Part shown: positions 13,030 through 25,364 of the stretch, in pieces | How positions within the stretch are numbered: position 1 is the first letter of the stretch | How the letters are laid out: each line of letters opens with the position of its first letter | NCBI GenBank assembly: GCA_030068075.1 | Contig: CM057826.1 | Span: forward strand, 47,708,558 to 47,772,557 | From: Paguma larvata | Taxonomy: Eukaryota > Chordata > Mammalia > Carnivora > Viverridae | Direction of reading: 5' to 3' | Length of the DNA: 64,000 bases | Translations under genes and position numbers: made by a program | The notes under the pieces: model-generated | What the model was told of the DNA's origin: nothing | Databases searched by the model: none | What the model saw: the letters and a program-made list of their open reading frames with translations, nothing else

Positions 13030-13480
13030 GATTGAATTTTCCAAGTTCTGCCGTGTCATCCTGCACATCTGCACACTCTCATCACAGAGCCTTTCTGTTT
13101 CTGAACGCACAAACCTGTCCCCAGTGCTCGGATCCTTACATGTGCCTTTATTCCCTCTGCCCGAGGTGCCTGCCCTACCTGGTTACCTAATCCGTCACAT
13201 TTCTGCTCAAATGTCACTTTCTCTGAAAACCTTCCCCAGCCCTTCAGGTTAAACCAGATCCCACTGTGATATCCTTTCTGAGCACTCTAGACCTTTTCTT
13301 CATTGCTGTTGTGGGTTTGTTAGTATGTACTCACATAGTAGGTTAGTTGTGTAGTTGCTTCCCACTCAACTCTAAGCTCCACGAGGGCAGGACCAGAGTC
13401 GCTGCGCTCACTGTGGACTCTACCGCACCTTGCCCAGGACCAGGTGCAGAGTAAATCTTCACGGTGTATGTGAATGAACA
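13030..13480 (+). mobile_element. L2 LINE 3' fragment
   Basis: TTTCTGCTCAAATGTCACTT, CTTCCCCAGCCC, AGCTCCACGAGGGCAGGACC and the CCCAGGACCAGGTGCAGAGT segment follow the order of the L2 3' end. One of the best L2 matches in the window. Confidence 0.75.
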
Positions 13481-13599
13481 CCTCCAAGAAATAAGCCTTA
13501 AGGAAAGTGGGGTCCAGTGTGTAGAGGAGTAGATGTCTGTTTTATTCACTGGAGCAGTATGACATGCACGTGTCGCTCTAAACTTTCTAAACTGCTTTG

Positions 13600-13745
13600 A
13601 TGAGTATAGATTTGTCTTGTCTGAGACTGTGAGTGTCCTGGGGGTAGGGCGTCCCGTTCATTTTTTTTTTTTATCTTCTGTGTCTAATAAAGGGACCTGC
13701 ATCTAATACAGAATTCCAAAAAATGTGTACTAAATGACCACACGA
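13600..13745 (+). mobile_element. L2-like LINE 3' end fragment
   Basis: The string ending in CCTGCATCTAATACAGAATT and AATGTGTACTAAATGA resembles a diverged L2 terminus with an internal T run. Confidence 0.45.
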
Positions 13746-14453
13746 ATCGAAATGTATTTCCTTTTTAAGAAAATGATGATAGATTCTCTACTTAGTGACT
13801 TATTCATTACACTCTTCCACTACTTCCAGTTGGGCTCTATTCTAGAGCAAAAGCAAATCAACAAGGCCCACCACAAATGATCGAGATGGTTGGTTGTGTT
13901 ATGCCCTATTAGCTCTGGTCATCAAGTTTCTGTGGTCTATGGCTTATTTGCTAAGTTTTTGAGGTCTTTTACAGGCATCATTAACCTTATGATGTCCAAT
14001 AATTGCAAAAGCAGGGAAAGCATTGGGGGAACAATTGGGAAGGCTCATGGTTTCAATAGAATTTAAAATGAAACCATTTTACAGGAGAAGGTGCCTACTG
14101 GGTGTTTGTGGAATGTTTGACTCCAGATGAGGTTGGTTTTATCCAACAGACAGAGTGTCTTATCCACAAGGGATCTAAAGCTATAGATCATAGAAGGTTC
14201 TGAGTTCACACATCCCTCCTCATCAATGAGCCAGGGCACATAACTAATTGACCATAAGGCTCACTGGGACTAATTAGCAGCTGTATGTGAAGAGCTTGGT
14301 TCAGACTCGTAGCACGGAGGATGGCATTCTAGAATGGCCAGATCCTGGACTCACAATTCAGTCACTGCAGGGGGATTGCACTGCTTGCCTGGTAAAACCG
14401 TTGAGGCTCCTGGCTCCTCTGTGGACCAGTGTACCCACACGCGCATCCGTCTG

Positions 14454-14472
14454 CTGCCGCCAGAGGGCAGCA
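14454..14472 (+). promoter_or_regulatory. Strong CTCF-like motif just past the EBF1 3' end
   Basis: CTGCCGCCAGAGGGCAGCA matches the 19-base CTCF consensus YDRCCASYAGRKGGCRSYV with one mismatch. It lies about 210 bp beyond the inferred poly(A) site, pointing toward the gene. Confidence 0.5.
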
Positions 14473-14696
14473 GTACGCTGTGTGTGTGCAATTTGCATCC
14501 CAGATTGGCAAATCCCCAAGGATTTACAAAGAAAGAGAGTGGGTGTCCCAGGACTACCCAGATTTCTTTTCTCTGGGTGTCAACACAGGTCTGAGTAATT
14601 GCAAACACAGACCTTCTACATATGTTGGACTTTGGCTCATCTGAACTATTGAAATGAATACACAACTAGAAGCTGCCATCACAGACAGGAAGTAAC

Positions 14697-14702
14697 TTTA
14701 AT
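14697..14702 (-). terminator. Candidate EBF1 polyadenylation signal ATTAAA
   Basis: TTTAAT on the plus strand gives ATTAAA on the transcript strand. It is followed within 15-50 bases by GT-rich sequence (CCTGTCTGTGATGG, then TTGTGTATT), as expected of a downstream element. Cleavage would fall near 14670-14687. It sits at the edge between the repeat-free AT-rich UTR and less constrained DNA. Confidence 0.55.
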
Positions 14703-15378
14703 TAAATATTGTGAAAGTTGAAAAGTTTTTACAGCTTGAATTTTTGCAAAAAAAAAAATTATAACAATCTCTACAGTAGTTAGGTTCTCTAACAATTGAA
14801 CTGTACAGTGTGTGTCTATTCAAAAAGTTTGATAGGAAGGTGAAAGGTTAGTAGACTCAGAGATGACTTCATTAAGCTGCATCCTAGTACAATGTGAGGC
14901 CAGGGCGTGTTAGGCAATCCAGTCATCCAGAAGCTGTATTTTTCCCCCAAAACTGAAATCTTAATTCTCTATTTCATTTTCTTCTTAAAGCCATATTCTG
15001 TATTTAGGGGAACATCTTTTACTTGTAGAAGCTTCGTGTCGAAGAAAGAGGGTCAGAGGGCCAGAACATCTTTTCATCTAATCAATATAAATAGAGGCAA
15101 CAGAATACAAATTATACACATTTTAAAGGCTCTTTGGACTTTCAAGAAAAGTTCTAACCACTACACATGGCTGACAGATGGGTGGCGTTTGTCGTCAGGG
15201 TCTGAGCCGGACACCTCACCGGCTGACCATTCCTTCACAAACAGTTAAGGGGCTCACCAGACAAAATATGGCTTTAAATCGTATACCTCTTCAGGCCAGC
15301 GCTTACCACACGAATTCAGACAACCTTTCTGAGTACCGAGAAGCAATGCGTCCACCTTGCTTACATTTTCCAGTTTTT

Positions 15379-15412
15379 TTTATTATTATTAATCATCATT
15401 ATTATTATTTCT
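15379..15412. repeat. TTA-rich simple repeat in the 3' UTR
   Basis: Interrupted TTA/ATT triplets. On the transcript strand this gives AATAAT words and one AATAAA. Confidence 0.85.
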
Positions 15413-17189
15413 CACCTTGAAAAATCAGCTTTCCTCCCCCTCCCTTCCCTCCCGCAACTCCCCTCCCCCACCCGCCCCAACCCATAAAAATCGCACTCTG
15501 ACAGTCTAGTGAAAACCATTGCAAAATCCACATGGGGGCATGCACAGTTGCAGCATTGTTGTAAATTTCTTGCTCTACTAGAAAAAGTTACATTGTCTTA
15601 AGGTAACAAAACAGTTCTTTTGTGCTTTTCCATTTCTTTGTTTTTTTTTTTCTTTTTTCTTTTTCATTTTTCTTAGAATGTTAGTGATGACTGACAGTTC
15701 TGGTGCACAGTTACAATGTACAAGTGAAATGAATATGATTTGCATTGTTAAGGCATCCAATCTGCTGGTTTATATTTATGTGAAAGACAGAGGAAATACA
15801 CAAGCAGACTTAAGAAAGAAAGTATGTTCATTGATTTCTATGAAGTTTCTCCCCCGAAATTCAATGCACAAAATGCGTCACTCCAAAGGGAGAGATTCCA
15901 TGCATATTAATAGAGTAAAACAGCATTAGGGGTTTGTTTTTTTTGTTTTTTGTTTTTTTGTAAGCTTCCAAAGCAAAGGATACATTTTTTTTTAATCTAC
16001 AGAACTAAATACTACAAGAATAATATGCTACTATTTTTTTTGCCATATATTGGAAAAAACTTCTTAACTTACAAATAATACAAAAATAGACAATGGCTTT
16101 TGGGTGAAAATAAAAAAATCGAAGCATGGTTTAAAACAAAACTAAAAATAACTATAAATGAAATGTTTAAAAATCACATTGAAACAGCTAATACAACTGT
16201 AGGTGACCAAACAAATACGCACTTTTCACAGAGCAAACGTACACAATAAAATAAACTGGGAGTGGGAGGAAAAGGAAGAAGGGAAAGCAATGTACAAATT
16301 CCAAAGATAAATACATTATTTATATGGATATTTTACAAAATCCCCTTTAAAACAAAAAGCCTTTTAATTAACTTTGCAAGTATGTGCAAGCTAAAGGTAG
16401 TGAGCTTTTTTTCTTTGCAAAATATGCAGTAAAATCTTTTTGTGATATTGAAAAACTGTCTTAAGACATTAAAATGTATAAATAGAACGACAACTTTGGC
16501 AAAAATCACAAAAAATCTACAGTATTTATAACTACATACAAAACACAACGGCAAAGAAAAAAATATCCGGCAAACGCATCCTCAGAGCTTTGCTGCGTCT
16601 TTGCTATTTATCCTTACTTTTAAGAACACTTCCCAGATGATGAGAGCAAAACTTCCATAGAACAGAGAACTATGTTTCAGAGCTCTCAACCTTCTCCTTT
16701 CTCCCAGTTTCCTTTTACTCTGAATTCCAAAGCACTTAACCTGTCCCTCTAATCTATTATGTTACAAATGGTGAGGGTCACCCATAGAGATGTCATCTCA
16801 AATGGGAAATCCGAAATACCTGCCATGTTGCTTTTGTCAGCTTTTGGAGGATCGGTATGAAGTCAGCATTTAGGAGGAGTAAACTATCAACTTGCGAACG
16901 GCGGCGTGTGAGTGGGATTTGGCTTGATGACTGGAGGGCATAAATGTGGAATTCTAATTCTGTGCCTGGACCCTGTTCCGTGCAGTCTCGTAGGGGATTC
17001 TCACACATCATGTGTGCCGTCAAGCTCTCCAGAGGCCATTGGCTTCGGGAGAAGTTGACATAAGTAAAAGAGAGAATTATATCAGGTTTAAATACGCAGT
17101 TTTAACAATCTGTCTAGAGGCACTGGATTTTTGAGTAGAAGGGAAAAATGTGATCACTTACATCACTTTTTAACTTTCCAGGCTGCATT

Positions 17190-17197
17190 TATTTACA
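17190..17197 (-). promoter_or_regulatory. Pumilio response element-like TGTAAATA in the 3' UTR
   Basis: TATTTACA on the plus strand reads TGTAAATA in the EBF1 mRNA, matching the PUM1/PUM2 consensus TGTANATA. It lies about 0.67 kb past the stop codon. One 8-mer match is weak evidence by itself. Confidence 0.35.
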
Positions 17198-17858
17198 CAG
17201 TTACTTAAGACAACAATACAAAAGAGATAAATAAGCTTGCACTGCTAAGGGATGGCATGTTAAGTTAGATATTGAAAATGCACTGTCTGAGCTAACTACC
17301 ATTTGATAAGCTTTAAGGCGCAGAAGCCGACCCTTAGTTTTCTAAAAAATCTAACTGGCATTCCTATTCTGTCCCATACAAGCTTTTTTTTTTTTTCTTT
17401 TTATTCTTTTTTTCTTTTTTTTTTAACTTTTTTGTAAATATCACCACTTCATTCTCCCTTTACACAGCTTTAAAAACATCATAAATTAAAACATGGAGTC
17501 TTATTTATAGTGTCCCTTGTATACAGCTTTACGGTTTATAAAAGACAAATGATTGCAGAGTTAAGCTTAAAAAAAAAAAGAAAGAAAAAGAAAAAGTGGA
17601 TTTGCTTTTATCAACACAGAATAAATATATCCCCCCAATACTTGGAGGTACGACTTTTAACCAACACTCTGCATTTGCAGATCCCTTCCAATTTCAGTAT
17701 TCGCAAGGTCGGTGATATTGTTTGTTTAAAAATCTGCAGTTATTGTGATTCCTCTTAAAAAGGCCTGAGTTAAAAGTTCCACTTGGGGACTTGTATCAGA
17801 TTACACTCTGTAGCAGAATCCAACCTCTTCATTAATAAAATTCTTCAAGGCAATTCTT

Positions 17859-17890
17859 TCACATGGGAGGAACGATCATGCCAGATATCG
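17859..17890 (-). CDS. EBF1: EBF1 exon 16: last nine residues and stop
   Basis: Only 32 coding bases are present. CG completes a split Ala codon (CAA G|CG), followed by ISGMIVPPM and a TGA stop at 17861-17859. The acceptor is CTTTTTCCACAG. The resulting C-terminus NSLQAISGMIVPPM is the known EBF1 ending, so the terminal exon is identified despite its length. It continues without a break into a long 3' UTR. Confidence 0.98.
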
Positions 17891-18734
17891 CTGTGGAAAA
17901 AGAAGACAAAAGTCAATGGTTTTGCATCCAAAATTCTCACTGAGGAAAAAAAAAAAAAGATGGGAAAAAACACCCACACACCACTACGTTGGTTGAATAT
18001 TAGTCACAAATGTGGTCTTATCTTCCCTGGAATGAGTTTTTGTTATAAAATATACATGTACTTTGTTAAAAATGATAATATGTCAGCCTGTGTACGTGTC
18101 TGTAACAGAACAGAAGATGCTAAACATCCCTCCAAATCTGATTCCGCTCTTAAAATATAACTGGAAAGTTGCAGAGTTTGAATACCGCTGGGAAAGTTGC
18201 AGCCCCAAACCTTGCAAACCAGTGACAATTTTCAATTCGTCACTCTTTTTGCCCCTCCCCATGACTTCCGTAATATAAAATAAAAAACTAGTTCATCCCA
18301 GGGCTCTGTGCCCTGTGTTTACAAAGACTGAATACTAGAACAGCAATCTGCATGCCTGCGTTTCAGCCCTCATACCCGGGAGAAGGAAATGCCAGCCACC
18401 CCAGGCCTTGTTCTCTCGGGAGCATGAAGCTGGGAGAAAGTATGGAGGAGGAGGGGAAGGCAGGTTTGCGTGAACCTGCAGGATGTCTCATAGACCGCTG
18501 CTTCACTCAAGGTTCTGGAATGGTCTGACCATGTTCCTAGAAAATTATAGCCTAGGAAAGCTGGGGCGAGATCCAGGGGGAACCAAAATCAGTTTGGGGT
18601 AATCAAAAAATCTTTAGAAGTGTTCCGAGTTAGAAGCCCGCACACAGTGGTATTTAGAAAAACATGGAATCCGACAGTCCAGTGTTTCCCCTCTGGCTTT
18701 CCTGCTTTCTGAGTGGGTCTCCCAGAGGTAGTTA

Positions 18735-18905
18735 CTTGTTTCCTTGAACCTCTGCTTCCTCAGCTAGAAAATGCAGTTAATGGTATTTGTAAGGGCAGTG
18801 GTACTTTTAGGGTTGTTGAAGATTTAAATAAAATAACATATGTGAGGTGCTTTGCCCAGCGTCAGTTTCTAGGAAGGACCTCGTAGAGGTTAGCTGCTGT
18901 TACTT
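18735..18905 (+). mobile_element. MIR SINE fragment
   Basis: CTGCTTCCTCAGCTAGAAAA, GGTACTTTTAGGGTTGTTGA and ATATGTGAGGTGCTTTGCCC match the MIR 3' half. Confidence 0.7.
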
Positions 18906-18929
18906 TTAACCCATCCCTTCTGCCGCCAA

Positions 18930-19060
18930 ACTAGCTGTGTGGCCTCATGCTAATTGCTTAACATCTCTGGGCTGTGTTTCCTCTTATATCAAATAGGCAC
19001 CGCCCCATACAGCATACTTCATATGATGAGCAGGAGGAATGAAGGGATGTCTTACAAGAA
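18930..19060 (+). mobile_element. MIR SINE fragment
   Basis: CTAGCTGTGTGGCCTCATGC and AACATCTCTGGGCTGTGTTT match the MIR core. It follows another forward MIR within 30 bp. Confidence 0.65.
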
Positions 19061-22000
19061 AGGTAAAACAGTATGGCAACTTAATGTATTGCAATACATA
19101 CATTAGAAGCAAAAGGCAGCCATCTTTTGCTTCCAAAGATGAGAGAGAAAGTCATTGCTTTCTCTTGACTGGCAATTCTAAATTTAAACTGATATCCTTG
19201 TCAGTGATGACTGAGTCTAGGAAGTGGCTCTCTTCGTGTCCTAACTCTCGGGTCCAGAAGAATGTGCCTTTTTTAAAGCGAACCCCAACTACCACAGATC
19301 CTGCTGCAGACACAGGGAGGAGGCTAGGTGACGCTCTGAGCCCTCCAGCCCCCACAGCCCTCCTGTTTCCCCTCCCCCACCTCCACCATTTTAAATTCAA
19401 TTAAAAACTGTATTTTGCCAAACACTTTTTCCGTTAATTTTTAAACCCATCTGTATTCACAGGGAAATTTAATCCACATGTTTCTGATTCACATACACGT
19501 AAATCATCCAAATCTTGTTTTGCAAGAGCCGTTCTGCAGTCCAAAAGCTCCTGGAGTCTTTTTCGTAAGCCCTCATAAGCCATTTTTCTTAGAAACAGGA
19601 AGTGTCTCTTGCCAAATGCAGACCAACTTAAACCCCCAAAGATTCGAGATCAGTTGGAAAAGCAGTCCCCCTAAGATTCAAGTGAGCCCTAGATCTGACT
19701 GAAACGGGGAGCTCAGATTTTCAACCCAAGCCTTAACTTGAAAGTTCAAGATGCTGTAGCTCCAAAGGCAAGGGGGCAGGGGGTCTCTGCACTGTGACAG
19801 CTCAGCTCGGCTCTGCCTCCCTAAGGATCTTTCATCTAGGCTGGAGGTGGGTCCCGGCACCCTTATTAAAGACAGGTCTTTCTGTGGGAGTTCTAAGCCT
19901 CTGGCAAGAGAAGCAATCTTACTTTTGCCTTCCACCAAAATCTACTTTGTGTGCCCGGCATTAAAGGGCTGTCCCCCATTGTACAGCCAGGTAGCTCACG
20001 CAGTGTCAAGATGACGCAAAGCCAAGTAGAGAACTGACAAACTTCCCGCTGATTTGGTCAGTGGGGCCAGCCAACATTTATTAATTGGGCCCTGGAAACA
20101 TGAGGATTTTTTTTTTTAATTCTGGATGGCCAAAAGAAGAAAGAAAGAAAAAAATAAAAGATCTAGCAGTGTTTTGTACCTGAGTAACGTGCTAGATTAA
20201 TTAGATTAAACCCCCACTAGGGCCCCATTAAAAGTTATAAAGCAAAGCTAACTGACATGCTAGTCCATAGCTAACAGTGCTTCTTAATCTGGGTTACAGG
20301 GATTGCAGACTCCAACGCCCCGGGGCCCAGACTAGGGACATAAGTGAGTAGTGTGCCCTGGCAGGGATCGAGGCGACTCCGCCAAGGGCACGCCTTCTTT
20401 AGAGGGGGCTCCCCCAAAGCTGCTGTGCAGAAACGTCTGCTCACAACCACCAGCTCTTCCGAATTCTTTCAAGAGAAAACAGACACATCGCAGAGTACCT
20501 AGGGGGAGGCTTTGGTCTGTCCGTACTTTCCTACCTTGCCTTTGTTGGCCCTCAGACTTAGAGTCAGGTGGACGCCACGGAATCTCTCTCCAGAAGACTC
20601 ATATGTACCTGCGCCCAGCTCTCTGCATACAACACTGGAGTCACAGCTCCCCAAGTCTCATCTGTGACTTCCTAAACTGCAGATACAGAACACTTCTTGA
20701 TGGATAAATTTTAGGAAAATATCACCATTTGTAGCACCGTTTGAGCTGCTCTACCTCTGAAGAGACCTTTTTATAAAGTAATCCCACTGCCTGACTGCAG
20801 GGAAGCACCTGGGTTTACAGGAGCTCTTTTTCTCTGTGCTGCCATCCTCAAGATTACTTATGTGAGTGAGAGGGATGGGGTGTTTGAGGCTTGGAATGTT
20901 CCAGAAAAGCCGTTGGCACACTGACTCGCCCGAGAGGGGCCCATGAAGACTTCCATGAGGGCACAACACTGTCAGAGAGTAACACATGCCACACATCACA
21001 GGACATCATAAGACAGAGGTGGCTCTGCCATCTGCCCCGGCAGCAGGGTGGTCGTGTTCTCTAACAGAGGCTCAGAAAACTATTGGTTTGAAAGGCCGTG
21101 CATTTTTCATTATGGTTTTCACATTTTGATAAGAACAAAGACCAAACGAAAAGTTTTGCAGAGCGGGGAGAGTTTGGAGTGAGGATGGAATGTGGGCTTC
21201 CTCGAACCACCACATGTGTAGGAATTATGAGCTAATCAGGAACAGAATAGGGGGGGATCTCTTGCACAAACTGAGCATGTACGTGGAGCAAAAGCAATTC
21301 CAGGAGATCACTGCGGGACTGCAAGGTACCTGGAGTCAGGTGGGGCCAGATAGCCTGAGCTACAGTAAGAGGAGGAAAGAAAAATTCAGTGCGTGGGTAC
21401 AATTTTTGTGAAATCACTCTGGTCTTTTGTTTTTAATTTTTCACTGCAGAGACTGTCCAGGCCATGGGTAGGGTTTAAAATCACTACGCTGGGGGGAGGT
21501 CCAATCGCATGTTGACAGCCTCCTTGGGGCTGCCTCTCTTTTGATTAATGAAGTCCTCTGAGGCCTGAAATTGCATAGAAGCCATGCTCTAGGGAGCATA
21601 AGCTTTAGGAGAAGGGAGAGGACCTCTCCAGGACAATGGCTGAGCACAGTGGGTCACTCAAACCTTCGACCTGTGAAAACAGCCACACCTGGGGAGTCAG
21701 GATTAGTATTCATCAACGACTTCACCTAGATAGGAACGGAAGAAGATTTCTCCGTGTTTTCTCTATAAATCCAAAAGATAACCACATTTTCCAAAGTTTT
21801 TCATGGGATGTTAATTGGTCTTAACATTTGTAAAAGGGTTCTTACTAAATAGAATACTCTCTTTTTTGATGTTTAACTGCAGGATGTCTCAGAGCTTCTA
21901 ATAAACTGAGTGCACTGTGGCTCTCCAAGACGGGGATTCAGTAAGCACCACTTTCGAGATTTGTTTGACCACAAAATTGAAACTTTTTTAACAGTATGTC

Positions 22001-22164
22001 TTCTGAGACTCCAGAAGTACTGAGATAAGATTTGCTTTATCCTAAAAAAATTTCTCAGACATATGGTAATTTGTCCAAGGTTTTTTCTACCTGGTAAAGA
22101 AAGCCAGTTGGAATCACAGGAGGAACTATGAATTATAAAATATTTGTAAAGAATGGAGTTTATG

Positions 22165-22495
22165 ACTTCCTAGCTCAACCTTGTCCCTACTTCTTGGCCC
22201 CTGTGTCCAGGATGCTGAGTGGCTGGCTGCGTCTGCACATTGCTCTTTGGCTCCAGTTATCTGTAATCCTCTGCTAAACATGATGCCCCCTCCCCATCTC
22301 CCTCTGCCTGAGTCCCCCTTGCCCTTTCTCCAAGGTCCAGTTCAATGGCACCCTTCTCCACGAGGCTGTTCTGAATTCTCCCTAATCTTTCCTTCCTCTG
22401 AAAGTCCACATGTGGGTGCCCAGCTTCTCCCAGACAGATCAGCCTGCTTTACGGTGGTGTTATGTTTCCTTTCCTCCAGGGAAAGATTTTAAGGT
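22165..22495 (+). mobile_element. L2 LINE fragment
   Basis: AAGGTCCAGTTCAATGGCAC then CTTCTCCACGAGGCTGTTCT and CTTCCTCTGAAAGTCC are L2-type phrases in the expected order. Edges are uncertain. Confidence 0.6.
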
Positions 22496-22554
22496 GAGGA
22501 TTCTGTAGTCCACATGGACCTCAGCCAGTGGCTTGACAATAGGATGGCCATATA

Positions 22555-22740
22555 GCATAGGAGCTTACACAGTAATCAGTCTGCCTGGCTTTTAACCCCA
22601 GGCTCTTTCAATTTGTCAGCTGCGCAACTCTGGATGAGCCATCTCGGCTCTAAGGCTTGGCTTCTGCATCTGTAGAATGAGGACCAGGAGCAGCTGACAT
22701 CAAGGGTGGCTTGGAAGAATACATGATATAATGCAGAAGC
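22555..22740 (+). mobile_element. MIR SINE fragment
   Basis: CAATTTGTCAGCTGCGCAAC, TCTAAGGCTTGGCTTCTGCA and ATCTGTAGAATGAGGACCAG resemble the MIR core; diverged. Confidence 0.55.
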
Positions 22741-23900
22741 TGGGTGGGGAACAAGCCCTCCCATGTCAGTGACCATGACCATCGTCATCACCATCATGGG
22801 AGACTGGAACGCATGCTCGTTGGGGATTAAACATACACACAGTCACAGTCACATGACAGGAGGCCATGTCAGGGCTGAGAAAAAGGCCTTTAAGGAGCTG
22901 GCAAAAAACAAAACAAAACAAAAAACACCCAGTGCAATTAGTAGAGTGGCAGTTGGAGGTACACAGGTCTTTAAGACCCTCAACAGCCTAAACACGTCAC
23001 CTCTGATCTTGTTTATATGGTCCATTTGCTTAATCAACTCTGCTTTTCATCACTTGCCCCATCTTAATGATCACAGTTCTGAACAGTGGGTCCAAATGAA
23101 ATTACTATAAGGATGAAAAAGAGAAGGAGAAAGGTCGCTTTCAGAGGCTCTCACTACCCTCATTTTGTAACCCGTCTATGCCCTTTCTCCACAGATAAGC
23201 AGAGTTTAGAAAGCTAACGATGAGGTCATTGTACGGTTACAAGTCTAGGAGTCCACATCCCAGTGTCCCTTTTGTCAGGGGAGACTCCGAGACCTCAAGC
23301 AGGAGCTCCCTGGAAACAGTGGTGCAGCGCACCTCAGGCCGCGGGCCCTGTGTTCAAAGGGCCGATGTGCAATTCCAGGCACGTGGGCCCTGGTAAGCAT
23401 GGTGGCTGGGAGTGGAGTGGGCAGGAAGATGGACAGGACAGCTTAGAGGAAAATGGTGTCAGTTAATTTGACTTCAGTCTCTCTACTCATACCTCCTCCC
23501 CTGCCACCCCTCAAAAGTAGGGATGTTTGGTACATGACAATATTGGGGGGAAAACAGCAGAAAGAATCTCTTGGACACATGTTCAATTAGAACGAAAAGG
23601 GCAATGTTGTTCACAACAGCGAATCCGGCACAAAGCGTAGCCCTGAATTTCACCTCGAACCCTCCCCACTGTGCAGCCATAAGTGAGAAACGTGACAGAG
23701 AGATGGTGATTCGGCTGCTTATCAGAACAGGGGGGAACGGTCTCTGTACTTCTGGAACCTGTGCAGACTTGGGTTAGAAATGTCCTGGATAACAAATGCA
23801 TGGGTCCCAAACTCTGCATGGGTCCCTGTTTTGAAGCCATTTCATTGTTACTTAAAAGCACCTGTGCATGCATGCGTGCATGTATGTGCACGCGCGGACA

Positions 23901-23902
<2 letters not shown>

Positions 23903-23951
<49 letters not shown>
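23903..23951. repeat. CA microsatellite
   Basis: A pure CA run of about 49 bp preceded by an imperfect TGCATG/CACGCG purine-pyrimidine alternating stretch (23868-23896), which could favour Z-DNA. Confidence 0.97.
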
Positions 23952-23953
<2 letters not shown>

Positions 23954-24599
23954 CCAGAGAGATATCTCCTAAATCCAGGACATCCTGCAGTCCTGGGCTG
24001 AGTCCCCGTTTTCAGCTCCTTCTTGCCACCTGCTTGGTCCACACGGCAGGAAGAGACCTGACCTTGCGTAAGCTACCTGCTTACATCACTACTGGCCAGT
24101 GATACAGCTACTGACCCTCCAAGAACTATGGGCCTTTTCTTCTCAAGCACCACCTGTCAGCTGCTGATTCCAAACCCCATTATACCTTATTTTGATAACA
24201 AATCTATGTTTAATGAGGGTTGTGATAAGCAACTCAAGAATGGCAGATTTCTGCTTTCATAGATTTTATCCTTAAACTAGAAGTTATAATTAAGCATTAT
24301 ATCTTTAGTTTGCCAGCCAGAGATGTACTGAGGGTGACAAAGCATTATTTTTAGCTGAAAAAGAGTCAGATTTGTATGAATGGGTATCTCCTCTTTGTAG
24401 GGGTGGGCATGACCCGTTGTGAATAATACTGTCTGAAATGTAGTTCCATGGTCAGATTCTTTTCCTCTGCCCTCTAAGATGGCTTTGCCAATGCATGTTC
24501 AGGGGAGGGACACAAGCATGTTTTACTGGGCATGACTTTGGCTGTGCTGGGTAGATTTGCCAGCAAGTTTCTGAAGAATGTTGAGCAGAGCCCGTATGG

Positions 24600-24760
24600 A
24601 GTCAGAAAGGCAGAGTGATTAGAAGATCAAGTTCTGGAGTCAGTTTGGGTTCAATTTTGGCTCTGTTAGTCATAACTGTTGACCTTGAGCAAACTGGGCC
24701 TGAATTTATCCATCTACATAAAGGGAATAGAACTGACTTCATACTGTCCTCGGAAGAATC
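24600..24760 (+). mobile_element. MIR SINE fragment
   Basis: GCAGAGTGATTAGAAGATCA, CTGGAGTCAGTTTGGGTTCA and GACCTTGAGCAAACTGGGCC match the MIR head and core. Confidence 0.75.
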
Positions 24761-25004
24761 AATATAAGATTATATCAATGTAAAGCCTCCAGTCTGAGTA
24801 CATGTATACTCTGTATAAATAACATAAATAATATACATACAGATAACATACATATACATAATATACATATACGTAAGAAACAGGACTGAGAAATCCCAGA
24901 TGGGTATGCCACACTCCCGACTCCTCTCGACCCCCATGGCTGACCTCCATCAGTGAAGATGGCATGACAACCAATGAAAGAAGACACTGTGGGGAGCTGT
25001 GTAG

Positions 25005-25245
25005 GCTAGGGGTTCGGGATGCAGACTCTGCTGGGGTTTGTATTCATCTCCGCCATTTACGGGGTGTGTGTTTAGGCAGGTGTTTACTTTCCTTAAGCTT
25101 CAGTTTTATCATCTATACATTGGAGATCATAATATCCTCATATTTCACCAGGAAGTTGTTAGGATTAAGTAAGATAAAGCACGCTCGGTGTGTAGCACAG
25201 AGCCTGACACACGGTTCAGTGCTAAATAAATGGCAGCTGATTATT
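25005..25245 (+). mobile_element. MIR SINE
   Basis: Forward MIR: GGGATGCAGACTCTGCTGGG, TTCCTTAAGCTTCAGTTTTA, GAAGTTGTTAGGATTAAGTA and CACAGAGCCTGACACACGGT in order, ending AATAAATGGCAGCTGATTAT. Confidence 0.85.
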
Positions 25246-25364
25246 TTATTGATCTTATTTCCCTGCCAGATGCCTTAGGAATCCCGGGTGCATCCTTTTT
25301 ACCCCCTCTGAGTAATAAAGTGCTTGGGAGATGGGAAGAGGAGATGAATTTTCGAGCCTGAGTT

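Larger units (their letters stand above)
1..14679. other. Intergenic DNA downstream of EBF1
   Basis: No exon or gene could be supported here. Positions 1-450, 659-5090 and 6530-7910 hold mostly unique sequence with no repeat that I recognise. The stretch 3830-4740 is GC-rich and gives several overlapping open frames on both strands that look spurious. The blocks 2240-2780 and 6980-7220 are repeat-free and rich in homeobox-type TAAT/ATTA words, and could be conserved noncoding elements. Old repeats (L2, MIR, L1M tail) occupy much of 7915-8405, 8955-9115, 10640-10765, 11440-11730 and 13030-13745. The stretches 9120-10640, 10770-11430 and 11740-13030 hold nothing I can name apart from small repeat-like scraps. 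Confidence 0.6.
14680..17858 (-). other. EBF1: EBF1 3' UTR
   Basis: About 3.2 kb of AT-rich sequence follows the stop codon. No SINE, MIR or L2 fragment was seen in it, in contrast to the flanking intron and intergenic DNA, which suggests purifying selection on a regulated 3' UTR. It contains T-rich runs (17386-17424 and 15635-15672 on the plus strand), a TTA-repeat (15379-15412) and a C-rich pyrimidine tract (15432-15480). On the transcript strand a Pumilio-type TGTAAATA lies at 17197-17190. The 3' end is inferred from an ATTAAA signal near 14700; an earlier TTTATT (AATAAA on the transcript) at about 15380 could give a shorter form. The exact cleavage site cannot be read from sequence alone. 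Confidence 0.75.
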
